A stretch of 58,048 nt of DNA from Borrelia parkeri. Lineage in GTDB: Bacteria; Spirochaetota; Spirochaetia; Borreliales; Borreliaceae. A program made the translations under genes and the position numbers. The stretch covers positions 1-58,048 of the forward strand of contig NZ_CP073174.1 of assembly GCF_023035815.1 (NCBI RefSeq). The letters run 5' to 3'. How positions within the stretch are numbered: the first letter of the stretch is position 1; every line of letters begins with the position of its first letter. The notes under the pieces were generated by a model, which searched no databases, was not told the DNA's origin, and saw only the letters and a list, made by a program, of their open reading frames with translations. Positions 8,285 to 18,148 of the stretch are shown here, piece after piece.

Positions 8285-9328
8285 TTATTGCCCACTATCT
8301 GCTGCGCCTACAGGTGTAGTAGAATCTAAAGATTTATCTTCTTGTGTAACTGTAGCAAAAGCTGCATTTATTGTTTTCAATCCACTATCAACAGTATTTC
8401 TTATTGCTATTATTAGAGTACTTAATGTCTTACCAACAGCACTAGCTGCTGCCCCATTAACTGAATGAGCAGATTTCTCTTCATTCTTAGCAGCAAATTT
8501 ACCACCCTTAGCCATTGCTCGCAGTGCAATACCAGCTGCAACAACTGCGTCCTTTTGGTCTGCTTTTAAATCTTTAGTATCTTCTTTCTTGGCAGCAGCA
8601 ATCTCAGCAGCATTCTTTGCTGTCTCAATTTTAATCTCATCAGCACCAGCCTCCTCAGACTTAGCAATAGCTTGTAATATATCAGCTCCACTTACAGCGC
8701 CAATAGATGCATTTGCTGCAGCAGCTTGTGCTTCTGTTCCATCATTATCTTTGCCACCAAATAACTTACCAATTGATTTTTTCTCAGTATCTGCAGTCTT
8801 AGTAGCCTCTGCATTCCCTTCATTGTTTTTTAAAACAATATCAACCATTGTCTTAATCCCTTTAACAATAGAATTTACTGCTGTTTTATCAGCCGGTGCA
8901 GCATCCTGACCAGTAGTAGGAGCACTACCAATCTTATCGTCACTAGTAGCCCCTTTAGCCGCTTCTTTAGCTCCTTCAGCGATCTTGTCTAGTGTGTTAG
9001 TGATAAACTTATCAACTACTTCTTTTATCTTTACATAATTGCCATTCTTAGCAACTTCTGTCTGTAATTTCTCTTTAACTGATGTCATAGTATTTGCAAT
9101 ATCAGTAAAATACTTCCCTACTTCACTCTTTTTAGTCTCAGCTTTAATGCCAAAAATACCAGTAACCATGTCAGAAAAGGAAGTAAAAACATCTAAGAAC
9201 CCTTTACCTAAATTAGCAATAGAAGTTAAGAATGTGGTTTTAGGATCTTCCACCTTAGCACTACCACTACCACAACTAAGCAGTAAAAATAAAGTCATTA
9301 ATAATGCACTTAAAGTAATTCTTTTCAT
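8285..9328 (-). CDS. vlp: Variable large protein, class A
   Basis: A 347-residue Vlp lipoprotein. It is class A in its body ([20 protein letters not shown]) but has the LS leader ([10 protein letters not shown]), which is otherwise found here in class B and D genes, suggesting leader exchange. The middle includes IKIETAKNAAEIAAAKK, close to the gene at 5909, so the two are probably duplicates diverged by point change and recombination. Conserved elements are [26 protein letters not shown] and VTQEDKSLDSTT. Confidence 0.93.
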   Translation of the reverse strand: MKRITLSALLMTLFLLLSCGSGSAKVEDPKTTFLTSIANLGKGFLDVFTSFSDMVTGIFGIKAETKKSEVGKYFTDIANTMTSVKEKLQTEVAKNGNYVKIKEVVDKFITNTLDKIAEGAKEAAKGATSDDKIGSAPTTGQDAAPADKTAVNSIVKGIKTMVDIVLKNNEGNAEATKTADTEKKSIGKLFGGKDNDGTEAQAAAANASIGAVSGADILQAIAKSEEAGADEIKIETAKNAAEIAAAKKEDTKDLKADQKDAVVAAGIALRAMAKGGKFAAKNEEKSAHSVNGAAASAVGKTLSTLIIAIRNTVDSGLKTINAAFATVTQEDKSLDSTTPVGAADSGQ

Positions 9329-9370
9329 TATCACGTGCCTCCTTATTAATCAGGGGGGCAAGATATAGAT

Positions 9371-9413
9371 AAAAGGAAAACAATTCTTATGAAGAGAGAA
9401 AAGTTTTCCTCAA
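9371..9413 (-). terminator. Vlp cassette 3' hairpin
   Basis: GGAAAAC..GTTTTCC hairpin behind the vlp ending at 9454. Confidence 0.65.
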
Positions 9414-9453
9414 ATGACTTTATTTAGTTATGTTTATTAATAATTCTTTATTG

Positions 9454-10518
9454 TTACTGTCCACTAGCTGTTGATTCTGCAGGTGTAGTAGCCTCTGCGG
9501 TTTTATCTTCTTGTGTAACTGTAGCAAGTGTTTCACTTATTGTCTTTAAACCATTATCAACAGTATTTCTTATTGCAAGCATAAGAGTGCCAAGTGTCTT
9601 TGAGACTGCACTAGCTGCTGCACTATTAACCGTACTAACAGCTTCATTCTCATTATTTTTAATAGAAAACTTACCACCCTTAGCCATTGCTCGCAGTGCA
9701 ATACCCGCAGCAATAACTGCATCTTTCTTGGCTTCTGCCTCTTTAATTTCTTTCTTGTTGTTAACAGCCGGAGCAATAGCAATCTCTGCTGCATCTGTAG
9801 CTTTTTCAATGCCATCAGTACTATCAGCTTTAGGATTTTCTTTAGATTTAGTTATAGCTTGCAAGATATCAGCCCCAGTTACTGCTCCGATCGACGCTGC
9901 AGCAGCTTGTGCTGCAGCATTATCAGCTCTATTGTCATCAGTGGTAGCAGTAAATAATTTGCCAACATCTTTCTTACTATCACCTTTAGTAGCATCTGCA
10001 TCTGCATTTCCTTCACCTTTCTTTAAAACTACTCCTATCATTTGTTTAATTCCTGTAACAAGAGCATTGACACTTGTAGCATCTGCTGCTACAGCATCTT
10101 GATTGTGTACAGCATTACCAATAGCATCGCCAGTAGTAGTTCCTGTTGCTGCTGTCTTAGCCCCATCAGCGATCTTATCTAATGTGTTAGTTATAAATGT
10201 ATCAACTACTTCCTTTATCTTTAAATAGTTACCATTCGTAGCAACTTCATCTTGTAACTTTTTTTTAACTGTGTTCATAGTAGTTTCAATAGAAGTGAAA
10301 TACTTACCAATATCTTCCTTTTTAGTGTCAGCCTTAATACCAAAAGCACCAGTAATCATATCGAAAAGAGAAGTAAAAACATCTAAGAACCCTTTACCTA
10401 AATTAGCAATAGAGTTTAAGAATGTGGTTTTAGGATCCTCAGACTTAGTACTGCCACTACCACAACTAAGAAGTAAAAATAAAGTCATTAATAACGCACA
10501 AAAAGTAATTCTTTTCAT
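9454..10518 (-). CDS. vlp: Variable large protein, class A
   Basis: A 354-residue Vlp lipoprotein, FC leader, class A signature GFLDVFTSLFDMITGAFGIK. The variable block GIEKATDAAEIAIAPAV matches that of the right-arm gene at 43966 and resembles that at 51068, showing that variable blocks are shared across the two arms. Conserved C-terminal elements are [24 protein letters not shown] and VTQEDKTAEATT. It follows bdr at 10774 with the conserved 200-base upstream block between. Confidence 0.93.
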   Translation of the reverse strand: MKRITFCALLMTLFLLLSCGSGSTKSEDPKTTFLNSIANLGKGFLDVFTSLFDMITGAFGIKADTKKEDIGKYFTSIETTMNTVKKKLQDEVATNGNYLKIKEVVDTFITNTLDKIADGAKTAATGTTTGDAIGNAVHNQDAVAADATSVNALVTGIKQMIGVVLKKGEGNADADATKGDSKKDVGKLFTATTDDNRADNAAAQAAAASIGAVTGADILQAITKSKENPKADSTDGIEKATDAAEIAIAPAVNNKKEIKEAEAKKDAVIAAGIALRAMAKGGKFSIKNNENEAVSTVNSAAASAVSKTLGTLMLAIRNTVDNGLKTISETLATVTQEDKTAEATTPAESTASGQ

Positions 10519-10773
10519 TATCACGTGCCTCCTTATTACCTCAGGGGGGTAAGATGGTTAACAACCTTTGAATAAAATAAAAACAGTAAATAAAGAACAT
10601 AGATACTTTAATATTTCAGAAACTGTGCGTGATATAACATTTAATTATTGTTAATTGTTATTAACAATAATTAAATGATTTTGATAAAAAAAATGACGAA
10701 AAAAAATAATTAACAGAAAGTCAATTAAATAAGGGGGATAATCAAATAAAGAAAAGGTTTACTAAATTCAAAT

Positions 10774-11295
10774 TTACTTACTTAACAATGAATAAACTAT
10801 GGACATTAATGTTAAAAATATTCCTATATTAAGGGTAATAAGAGTCCCAAACATCCAACCATGTAGTCTTAACGTACTCTTAAGTTCCATTTTGTTAACA
10901 TCAATCTTATTATCCAAGTCTTTAATATCAGATTTTAATTCACTTTTGACTGTATCAATCTTATTATCAAGTTCATTAAATTTAGTATCAATCTTGATGT
11001 TAAGATTATTCTCAACAAAGTCTATTTTACTATCAAGATCTCTAATATCAGATTTTAACTCATTTCTAACGTTGTCAATTTTATTATCAAGGTCTCTAAT
11101 ATCAGCTTGTAAGGTTGCTTCAACTTTTTCAAGCTTAAGGTTAAAAGTAGTCTCTAAATACTCAATATCCTTGTGAGTAAGCTCATTTTTATAATATCTG
11201 TAAGAGAGATCAATAGCAATATCTCTATTTATACCAGCTCTAGTAAGTTCTGCTATAACCATTTGTTGAGTAATTACTGGTTGAGCAAGTCCCAT
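10774..11295 (-). CDS. bdr: Bdr protein
   Basis: A 173-residue Bdr protein. The N-terminal domain (GLAQPVITQQMVIAELTRAG) is followed by HKDIEYLETTFNLKLEKVEA and a repeat region alternating DIRDLDNKID and NVRNELKS units. The C-terminal membrane helix ends in the longer YSLLSK form, not LLVK. The Shine-Dalgarno GGAGTG lies 9 bases before the ATG. A TATAAT promoter and a long terminase remnant precede it. Confidence 0.92.
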   Translation of the reverse strand: MGLAQPVITQQMVIAELTRAGINRDIAIDLSYRYYKNELTHKDIEYLETTFNLKLEKVEATLQADIRDLDNKIDNVRNELKSDIRDLDSKIDFVENNLNIKIDTKFNELDNKIDTVKSELKSDIKDLDNKIDVNKMELKSTLRLHGWMFGTLITLNIGIFLTLMSIVYSLLSK

Positions 11296-11316
11296 AAAAA
11301 CACTCCTTATGTAATT

Positions 11317-11345
11317 ATTATATAATATTTTAACTGTTATAAGAA
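11317..11345 (-). promoter_or_regulatory. Conserved bdr promoter
   Basis: Minus-strand TATAAT at 11317-11322 in the shared bdr upstream block, about 20 bases before the ATG. Confidence 0.55.
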
Positions 11346-11408
11346 CCTTATTTTAATAAAATGTGCTTTAAGATTACGAGTGCCCAAAGTCAATAACATA
11401 TATGATGC

Positions 11409-11735
11409 TTACATGATATCTAATGAATCATCACCCTTACCATCTCCTTTGTACTTATAAATATCAGATATAGCTGACTTACTTGAATAATCCATAATAC
11501 TAAGTTTAGATGTCGCAAATGATTCTATTAACGTAGTAATTCTAGTAAATTTATTACTTATAGGTTTAATTGGTACAATCCTAAACTTATGACTCATACC
11601 TGCTCTAAGATTAAGAAATGTTTTAGTCACATTTCCATGCCCAAAAACGTTATCCCTATCTCCAACATATAGTGTTAGGCTAATTTTCTTTAGTTTATCA
11701 AAAAGACCAAATGCAGTCTTACCATTAATCCGTTG
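11409..11735 (-). pseudogene. Phage terminase large subunit, C-terminal remnant
   Basis: About 108 readable codons, no start and a stop just before the readable part. Order: NGKTAFGLFDKLKK, LTLYVGDRDNVFGHGN, TKTFLNLRAGMSHKF, NKFTRITTLIESFATSKL, SKSAISDIYKYKGDGKGDD, then SLDIM and stop. The RI..LIE.F..SKL..(K)GDGKGDDSLD pattern matches the C-terminal RNase H-like nuclease of PBSX-type terminases. It is truncated right at the point where such proteins continue with a short helix. One of three long copies in this window. Confidence 0.55.
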
Positions 11736-11786
11736 TTAAAGGATTGCTATCAATACTATTTAGACCTGAGTATTATTACAGATAGT

Positions 11787-11830
11787 AAAAAAGGAAAACA
11801 ATTCTTATGAAAAGAAGAGTTTTCCTTATA
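11787..11830 (-). terminator. Vlp cassette 3' hairpin
   Basis: GGAAAAC..GTTTTCC hairpin after the broken vlp at 11870-12423. Confidence 0.6.
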
Positions 11831-11869
11831 TGACTTTATTTAGTTATGTTTATTAATAATTCTTTATTA

Positions 11870-12423
11870 TTACTGTCCACTAGCTGTTGTTTCTTCAGGA
11901 GTAGTAGAATCTGTAGACTTATCTTCTTGTGTAACGGATGCTAGTGCTTCACTAATTGACTTTAAACCACATCAACAATAGTCTTAATCCCTTTAACCAG
12001 TAAAACAACTGACTCCTTGCTAGCAGGAGTAGCCCCATGTCCAGCCGAAGTAGCATTACCAATAACAGTATCAGTAGTAGCCCCTTTTGATGCCTCCTTT
12101 GCTCCTAATATAATTTTGTCTAATGTGTTAGTAATAAAAGTATCAACAACTGTCTTAATTTTTGAGTAATTTCCATTCGTAGCAACTTCATCTTGTAACT
12201 TCTTTTTAACTGTATTCATAGTTTTTTCAATAGAAGTGAAATACTTACCAATATCAGATTTCTTAGTATCTGCTTTAATGCCAAAGGCACCAGAAACCAT
12301 ATCAGAAAGGGAAGTAAAAACATCTAAGAACCCTTTACCCAAATTAGCAATATAAGTTAAGAATGTGGTTTTAGGATCTTCCGTCTTAGTACTACCACTC
12401 CCACAACTAAGAAGTAAAAATAA
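11870..12423 (-). pseudogene. vlp: Class A vlp with lost start and internal deletion
   Basis: The 5' end begins inside the leader at [10 protein letters not shown], with no MKRIT and no RBS; upstream is the 3' flank of the vsp at 12630. The class A body ([20 protein letters not shown]) reads to KGIKTIVDVV, then jumps directly to the C-terminal tail (..SEALASVTQEDKS..TASGQ) out of frame. The join falls where GTTGATGTGG meets TTTAAAG, resembling the intact GTTGATAGTGGTTTAAAG further down a normal gene, so it looks like deletion between short repeats. About 400 bases are missing. It can serve only as a donor fragment. Confidence 0.85.
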
Positions 12424-12523
12424 TATAAAATTAAAATCAATGCATAAATATAATCTAAAAGATAAAAGTAATCTAAGAAGTATAATAAAATAGTAAAACA
12501 AGCAAAGAGAGAATAAAAAAACA

Positions 12524-12557
12524 AAATAAGCTAAGAGAAGTGTACTCCTAGCTTATT
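12524..12557 (-). terminator. Vsp 3' hairpin
   Basis: AATAAGCTA..TAGCTTATT hairpin following the vsp at 12630. The same element is found after the other two vsp genes. Confidence 0.7.
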
Positions 12558-12629
12558 ATTTATAGACTTTATTTTACACTTACTTACCTTTTAATTAAAT
12601 ACTAATCTTATAATCATTACTTAAATTAT

Positions 12630-13271
12630 TTAACTTGACTGAGTAGGAGTCTTCTTGACAGATGCTGTAAGCTTCTTGATTGCATTTTCTGCAAGTTCTT
12701 TAGCTGACTTTACCAAATCATTAACTGCTGTGTTTAGTTTACCAAGTTCCTCAGCTCCTTTTGTTTTATCATCATTATCTTTAACTAGGGCTTTTTTTAC
12801 GTCGGTATCTTGAGCATCGTTTTTAGCAATATCAGAATGAGCTGTCTTCAATTTAGTTAAAAATCCTTCTCCTAACGTCTTAGCAGCTATAATCTTAGAC
12901 TTCATTCCATCAAATTTTTCAGCTTCTAATTCCAATGCTTTCAATTTTGTATTTACAGAAGTTATAATTTGGTATGCTCCAGAAACCAACGGTCCATGAT
13001 GATTAGAATCATCAACAAGACTACCATTAGCATCAATTTTTTTCCCAATTACTTTAGCAAGATCATTTATTGAAAAAACTAAAACCTGAACCTCTCTAAG
13101 CCCTGCCACAAAGACAGTAGCCTCTTTTATTTCTGCACTTACTTTTGCTAAATCAATAACAGTGCCATCAGGCTTAGCCACTTCGTCATCTTTAAGATTT
13201 TTTCCTGAATTATTACAAGACATAAGTAAAAATAAAGTCATCAATAACGCACAAAAAGTAATTCTTTTCAT
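12630..13271 (-). CDS. vsp: Variable small protein (Vsp)
   Basis: A 213-residue lipoprotein of the Vsp/OspC family. The leader [19 protein letters not shown] is the same as in the vlp genes, followed by NNSGKNLKDDEVAKPDGTV. The body is the typical four-helix OspC-like fold sequence (VIDLAKVSAEIKEAT.., INDLAKVIGKKID.., KDNDDKTKGAEELGKLN.., LVKSAKELAENAIKKLT) ending Lys/Thr-rich. The start is set by the RBS block; the 23 upstream codons are not believed. In B. hermsii, Vsp proteins alternate with Vlp at one expression site, and the shared leader supports the same here. Confidence 0.93.
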   Translation of the reverse strand: MKRITFCALLMTLFLLMSCNNSGKNLKDDEVAKPDGTVIDLAKVSAEIKEATVFVAGLREVQVLVFSINDLAKVIGKKIDANGSLVDDSNHHGPLVSGAYQIITSVNTKLKALELEAEKFDGMKSKIIAAKTLGEGFLTKLKTAHSDIAKNDAQDTDVKKALVKDNDDKTKGAEELGKLNTAVNDLVKSAKELAENAIKKLTASVKKTPTQSS

Positions 13272-13320
13272 TATCACGTGCCTCCTTATTACCTCAGGAG
13301 GCAAGGGGTAAGACATAAAT

Positions 13321-13362
13321 AAAAGGAAAACGAATCTCATGAAGAGAAGAGTTTTCCTAAAA
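13321..13362 (-). terminator. Vlp cassette 3' hairpin
   Basis: GGAAAAC..GTTTTCC hairpin behind the class E fragment ending at 13397. Confidence 0.6.
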
Positions 13363-13396
13363 TGACTTTATTTAGTAGATTATTTAATTAGATAAT

Positions 13397-14432
13397 TTAT
13401 TTAGCAGCAGCAGGTTGAGTAGTAGTACTAGCTTCAGTTGATTCAGTAGTAGTTTCAGAATTAGTAGTTTCAGAATATTGTATTCCCTTAACAGCTTCTC
13501 TTATCTTATCTAGATTGATTGCTACTGTTTTCCTAATTATCACGTCGATGACTCCTAATACCTTATTTACAGCACTTACAGCAGTAGCTTTAACTGCACC
13601 ATCTTCATTGGCAGCGGGTTGAGTAAACTTACCATCTTTGAGAATAGCCTTTAATGCAACAGCAGCTGCTAAGTCTGCATTAGTCGCCGCTGTGCCATTA
13701 TCATTTGCAGCTGCAGCATTACCAGTAGCTAATTTGCCAGCATCATCGTCAGCAGCAGGGGCAGCAGACGCAGTAACATTCTTAGAATTTTTAATCTTAT
13801 CAATCATTGCCCATGGATCAGCTTTAGCCACTTCATTAGCTAGCTTAGTAGCATCACCTGCAGTAGCTTGAGCATTATTAGTCAAGGCTTTAAGCCCTCC
13901 ATCTGCATTAGCTATAGTATTACCAGCAGCACCTTTTTCAATTTTTACTCCAGACTTTTCGGCAGTTCCAATTATATTCCTAACTTCTTCAATAACAGTA
14001 TTAACATCAGTAACATTAGCAGCTATTGCAGAAGCATTACCAGCAGTACCAACATTGACTATAGGAGTATCTTCCTTAGTTACTCCAGCAAGCTTAGTTA
14101 CAGAATCAATTAATTTATCAAAGACATCATTTGCACTGCTAATTGCACCCTTAACAGCTTCAATTGTGCTGCTATTAGCATTTTTTGTTTCAGATATTTT
14201 ATTTGATAGCTCATTTAACTTATCCTTAGTATCACCTAAACCTTTTTTTATTTTCTCAAAGTGTTCACCAACTTTACTTCTCTTATCACCCGATTTAACT
14301 GCTGTAAGTCCTAAAGCATCCCCAATAGCATTACCAAAAACGCCAAAAATTTCTTGAAATCCTTGATCTATTTTAATAAGTGAATCAAAGAAAGAAATTT
14401 TAGATTCAACAGCCTTTAACTTCTTAAAGTTA
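13397..14432 (-). pseudogene. vlp: Class E vlp lacking its leader
   Basis: An open frame of about 340 codons runs from [18 protein letters not shown] through the class E signature ([20 protein letters not shown]) and [15 protein letters not shown] to the normal class E tail ([20 protein letters not shown]). There is no signal peptide, start codon or RBS. The 5' edge abuts the hairpin of the class C gene at 14446-14481. The right arm has the same class C then headless class E arrangement with the same edge (near 50344), so this truncation predates duplication of the segment. Confidence 0.82.
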
Positions 14433-14445
14433 ATTACAACAATAT

Positions 14446-14481
14446 AGAAGGCATCTTAGATATCGATCTAAGATGCCTTCT
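14446..14481 (-). terminator. Class C vlp terminator
   Basis: Perfect 15-bp arms, AGAAGGCATCTTAGA and its complement, with a six-base loop. The equivalent element follows the right-arm class C gene. Confidence 0.75.
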
Positions 14482-14520
14482 AATCTTACTTTTAAGTAAT
14501 TAATCTAATTATTTATCTTA

Positions 14521-15611
14521 TTACTGACCTTCTGGTTTTGGAGCTCTTGCTTTATCTATTTCTCCTTTTGCTTTTTCAAGAACATTCTTTACTGTCTTTT
14601 TAATTATATCTTCTACTGCTACTAATAATTTATTTACTGCGGTTATTCCTGCTGCTTGTACTGCTTTTTCATCGCTATTCGCATTATGTGAAGCTAATTT
14701 ACCATCTTTAACCAAAGAGCGTAGGGCTATTCCTCCACTCACCGCACCTGTTAACGCTGCATCTTGTGCTAAATTAGCTGCAGTAGCTCCTCCTCTTGCA
14801 AACTTTAGTGCACTTGTTGAACCATCTGCATTACCCCCTATTGTTCCAGTCGCATCTCCTTCGGCTGATTTAACAATCGCTGCTAATATTTCTTCTCCCC
14901 TCACAGATGATACTATTAATGCTGCTTCTGGTCCCGCAGTTCCTCCTGCCACAGCACCTGCTGTTAAGACCTTAACTCCATTTTTTGCATCAGTTCCTCC
15001 TATTGATGCTTGAGCTACTGTTACATTACTTGCAATTGGTTCTTTAATTTCTCCTACTGTCTTGGCTGTGTCCACTATTCCTTTCAATGCTTTATATGCT
15101 ACTTTTAATGCATTTTCATCTGCTGATACTCCGCTTTGATTGCTTGTTGCTTCACCTACCTTGTTAGCATCACCTATATCTTTTAAAGAATCTAAATGAC
15201 CTTTTAATGTGTTTAAAGTAGTCTTAGCAGCATCAATAGCTACTCTAATAGGATTTTTGGATGTATCGCTTGTATCAAGATCTGCTGTTGATTTAACTGC
15301 TACTTGTTCCAAGTCATTTGCTGCTGCTTCAAGCTTAACACCTAGGCTGTTAAAATAATCTCCTACATCACTCTTCTTTGTAGTTGATTTAGCAGTAAAG
15401 CCTAATGTATCTGAGAGTAACTCTAAAAATGAATAAAAGGCATTTTCAGCACTTCTACCTACCTCCATTAGCACTGAACTTAAACTTCCAGTCCCTTTAT
15501 CTGGACCAGTCTTCCCAACATCAGATTGCTGACAACAACAAATAAATAGGAAACTATCAACATAATAATACCCATTAAAGTTTCATTTGTGATTTTGAAA
15601 AAATTCTTCAT
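14521..15611 (-). pseudogene. vlp: Class C vlp with a different, frameshifted leader
   Basis: The body from LMEVGRSAENAFYSFLELL to the end (KARAPKPEGQ type tail: DKARAPKPEGQ) is open from 15474 down. The upstream frame reads FLFICCCQQSDVGKTGPDKG..SLSSVLMEV, which looks like a lipobox and mature start. The initiating ATG at 15609-15611 (MKNFFKITNETLMGIIMLIV) is in another frame, so a frameshift lies in the leader. This leader differs from the MKRIT leader on the right-arm class C gene (49137), and traces of it recur at the decayed class C locus near 40800, so it may be the ancestral class C leader. No RBS block of the usual kind is present. Confidence 0.7.
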
Positions 15612-15649
15612 ACTATTGGAACTCTGCATAATCAGAGGGCAGGTAAAAC

Positions 15650-15690
15650 AAAAGGAAAACAATTCTTATGAAAAGAAGAGCTTTCCTCAA
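15650..15690 (-). terminator. Vlp cassette 3' hairpin
   Basis: GGAAAAC..CTTTCC hairpin after the vlp ending at 15744. Confidence 0.6.
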
Positions 15691-15743
15691 ATGACTTTAT
15701 TTAGTTATGTATATTGTTATTAAATACTCCTTAGTCCTGACTC

Positions 15744-16784
15744 TTAGTTCTTCTTAGTGTCAGGAATCTGATTATCAGTAGTTACAGGAGTATCAGTAGA
15801 ATTAAATTTCATAGCATCTTTAACTTCCTTAAGTCCCACATCAATAGTATTTCTTATCGCTATTGTTAAAGTACCCAATGCTTTAGTAACTGCACTTGTT
15901 GCTGCTCCTTTAATTGCAGTAGCAATATCAGCATTACCAGCATTATTTCCATTAGCAAATTTACCACCCTTAGCTATTGCTCTCAGTACCATTCCTCCTG
16001 CTATAATTGAATCTTTAGCATTAGCACCAGCAACTTGCTCGGCACTATTCTTAGCTAACGTAGCAGCACCACCATCTTTAACCATAGCTTGTAAAATGTC
16101 AGCGCCAGTTACAGCTCCTACGGCTTTAGCAGCATCAGTTGCAACTTTTTTGGAATTGTTTTGATCACCAGCAGGACCATTACCAGTAGCAAATAATTTA
16201 CCTGCTTCACCATCAGCAGCATTAACAGTTCTTGCACCACCATCACTAGCCTTATTATTATCACCAGCCTCAGCACTTCCTTTGCCTTTAAGTACCACAT
16301 CTACTATACTTTTAATCCCTTTTACTAAGTTTTCAATACCATCACCTTTAACACCACCTGCTGCTGCATCATTACCTGCAGCAGCAACATTACCAAGCAA
16401 CTCATCACCTGTAGTACCAATAGCCTCACTAGCGATTTTTGCACCATCAATTATCTTATCAAGAGTATTAGCAATTAGAGCTTTTACAGCGGTATCAACT
16501 GCAGAAGCATTAGGATTATTATCAGATTTCATATCAGCAACAATTTTATTAAGCTTATCCTTAGTACCTTGTACAGTATCCTGAACAGTTTTAAAGTAGT
16601 TCCCAACATCAGACTTCTTAGTATTAGTATTAAACCCTAAAACCCCTCCAACCATATCACTAAGGGAAGTGAAAACATTTAAGAAGTCATTACTTAAACT
16701 AATAATAGATTTTAAGAATCTACTCTGAGGATCCTCAGCCTTAGTACTACCACTCCCACAACTAAGAAGTAAAAATAAAGTCAT
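15744..16784 (-). pseudogene. vlp: Class B vlp cut at leader codon 11
   Basis: A 346-codon open frame beginning at the internal methionine of the leader, [12 protein letters not shown]. The first ten leader codons and the whole RBS block are gone. The cut is exactly at the shared word ATGACTTTATTT, and upstream is TATATTATACTG then the next cassette's hairpin. The rest is a full class B protein: [49 protein letters not shown]. Translation could only start at the internal ATG without a Shine-Dalgarno, so I treat it as a silent cassette. Its body could still recombine into an expression site. Confidence 0.75.
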
Positions 16785-16799
16785 CAGTATAATATAGAT

Positions 16800-16842
16800 A
16801 AAAGGAAAACAAATCTCATGAAGAGAAAAGTTTTCCTCAAAT
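16800..16842 (-). terminator. Vlp cassette 3' hairpin
   Basis: GGAAAAC..GTTTTCC hairpin after the vlp ending at 16875. Confidence 0.65.
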
Positions 16843-16874
16843 GACTTTATTTAGTTATGTTTATTGATAATCAT

Positions 16875-17954
16875 TTATTGCTTCTGTCCACTAGCTGTTG
16901 CGTCTGCAGGTGTAGTAACTTCTACAGACTTATCTTCTTGTGTAACTGTAGCAAGAGCATCACTTATTGTTTTTAAACCAGTATCAACAGTATTTCTAAT
17001 AGCAATAATAAGAGTACTTAATGTTTTGCCTATAGCACTTGCTGCAACTCCTTTAGCAGACTCAGCTTCAGTCTTATTTGCACCAGTATCCTTAACAATA
17101 AATTTACCACCTTTTGCCATAGCCCTCAAAGCAATACCAGCTGCTATTATTGCATCTTTCTTTGCTGAATCCCCAAGTTTATCATCATCAGCAGTACCAG
17201 TACCCTTGGCTAAAGCCAAACCTGCTGCATCTTTCACTTCCTTAACTTTACCACCCTTCGTAGCATCAGCATTAGCAGCAGCAATAGCTTTTAATATGTC
17301 AGCACCAGTTACAGCCCCTATTGATGCACTTGCTGCAGCTACATGTTTATCTTCAGCTCCCTTATCAGCAGCGGTCTCAGCTCCAAATAACTTACCAATA
17401 TTCTTTTTATCATCATCAACTGGAATAGTTTTATCCGCTTGTCCATCACCTTCTTTTATAACCAAATCAACAATTTCTTTTATTCCCACAACTAGATTTT
17501 TCACACTATCTGCATCAGGACCATTCCCAGCAGAATCAGATTTCACAACCTCACCAATTGATACTCCATCAGTAGCTCCACTAGCAGCTTTCTTTGCTCC
17601 TGCAGCAATTTTATCTAATGTCCCTGTAATAAATTGCGCAACTACTTCTTTTACTTTTGGATAGTTACTATTCTCTGCCATCACAGTGTTTAATTTATTT
17701 TTTACTGATATCATAGTAGTTTCAATATCACTAAAGTATTTCCCTATATCAGATTTTTTAGTTTCTGCTTTAATACCAAAAGCGCCAGAAACCATATCAG
17801 AAAGGGAAGTAAAAACATCTAAGAAACCCTTACCTAAATTAGCAATAGAAGTTAAGAATATAGTTTTAGGATCTTCCACCTTAGCACTACCACTCCCACA
17901 ACTAAGAAGTAAAAATAAAGTCATTAATAACGCACAAAAAGTAATTCTTTTCAT
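16875..17954 (-). CDS. vlp: Variable large protein, class A
   Basis: A 359-residue Vlp lipoprotein with FC leader and class A signature ([20 protein letters not shown]). Its variable middle (IGEVVKSDSAGNG.., EGDGQADKTIPVDDDKKN, DAAGLALAKGTGTADDDKL) closely parallels the right-arm gene at 54525, so the two are a mirror-placed pair. Conserved elements are [39 protein letters not shown] and VTQEDKSVE. It follows a bdr locus in transcription order. Confidence 0.93.
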   Translation of the reverse strand: MKRITFCALLMTLFLLLSCGSGSAKVEDPKTIFLTSIANLGKGFLDVFTSLSDMVSGAFGIKAETKKSDIGKYFSDIETTMISVKNKLNTVMAENSNYPKVKEVVAQFITGTLDKIAAGAKKAASGATDGVSIGEVVKSDSAGNGPDADSVKNLVVGIKEIVDLVIKEGDGQADKTIPVDDDKKNIGKLFGAETAADKGAEDKHVAAASASIGAVTGADILKAIAAANADATKGGKVKEVKDAAGLALAKGTGTADDDKLGDSAKKDAIIAAGIALRAMAKGGKFIVKDTGANKTEAESAKGVAASAIGKTLSTLIIAIRNTVDTGLKTISDALATVTQEDKSVEVTTPADATASGQKQ

Positions 17955-18148
17955 TATCACGTGCCTCCTTATTACCTCAAGGAGCAAAATGGTTAACAAG
18001 CTTCGAATAAAATAAAAAAAGCTAAAAACATAGAGACTTTAACATTTCAGAGACTGTGTGTAATATAACAATTAATAAAATTTATTGATTTTGATAAGAA
18101 AATAATTAATATTATATCAAATAAAGAAAGGGTTTACTTAACTTAAAT

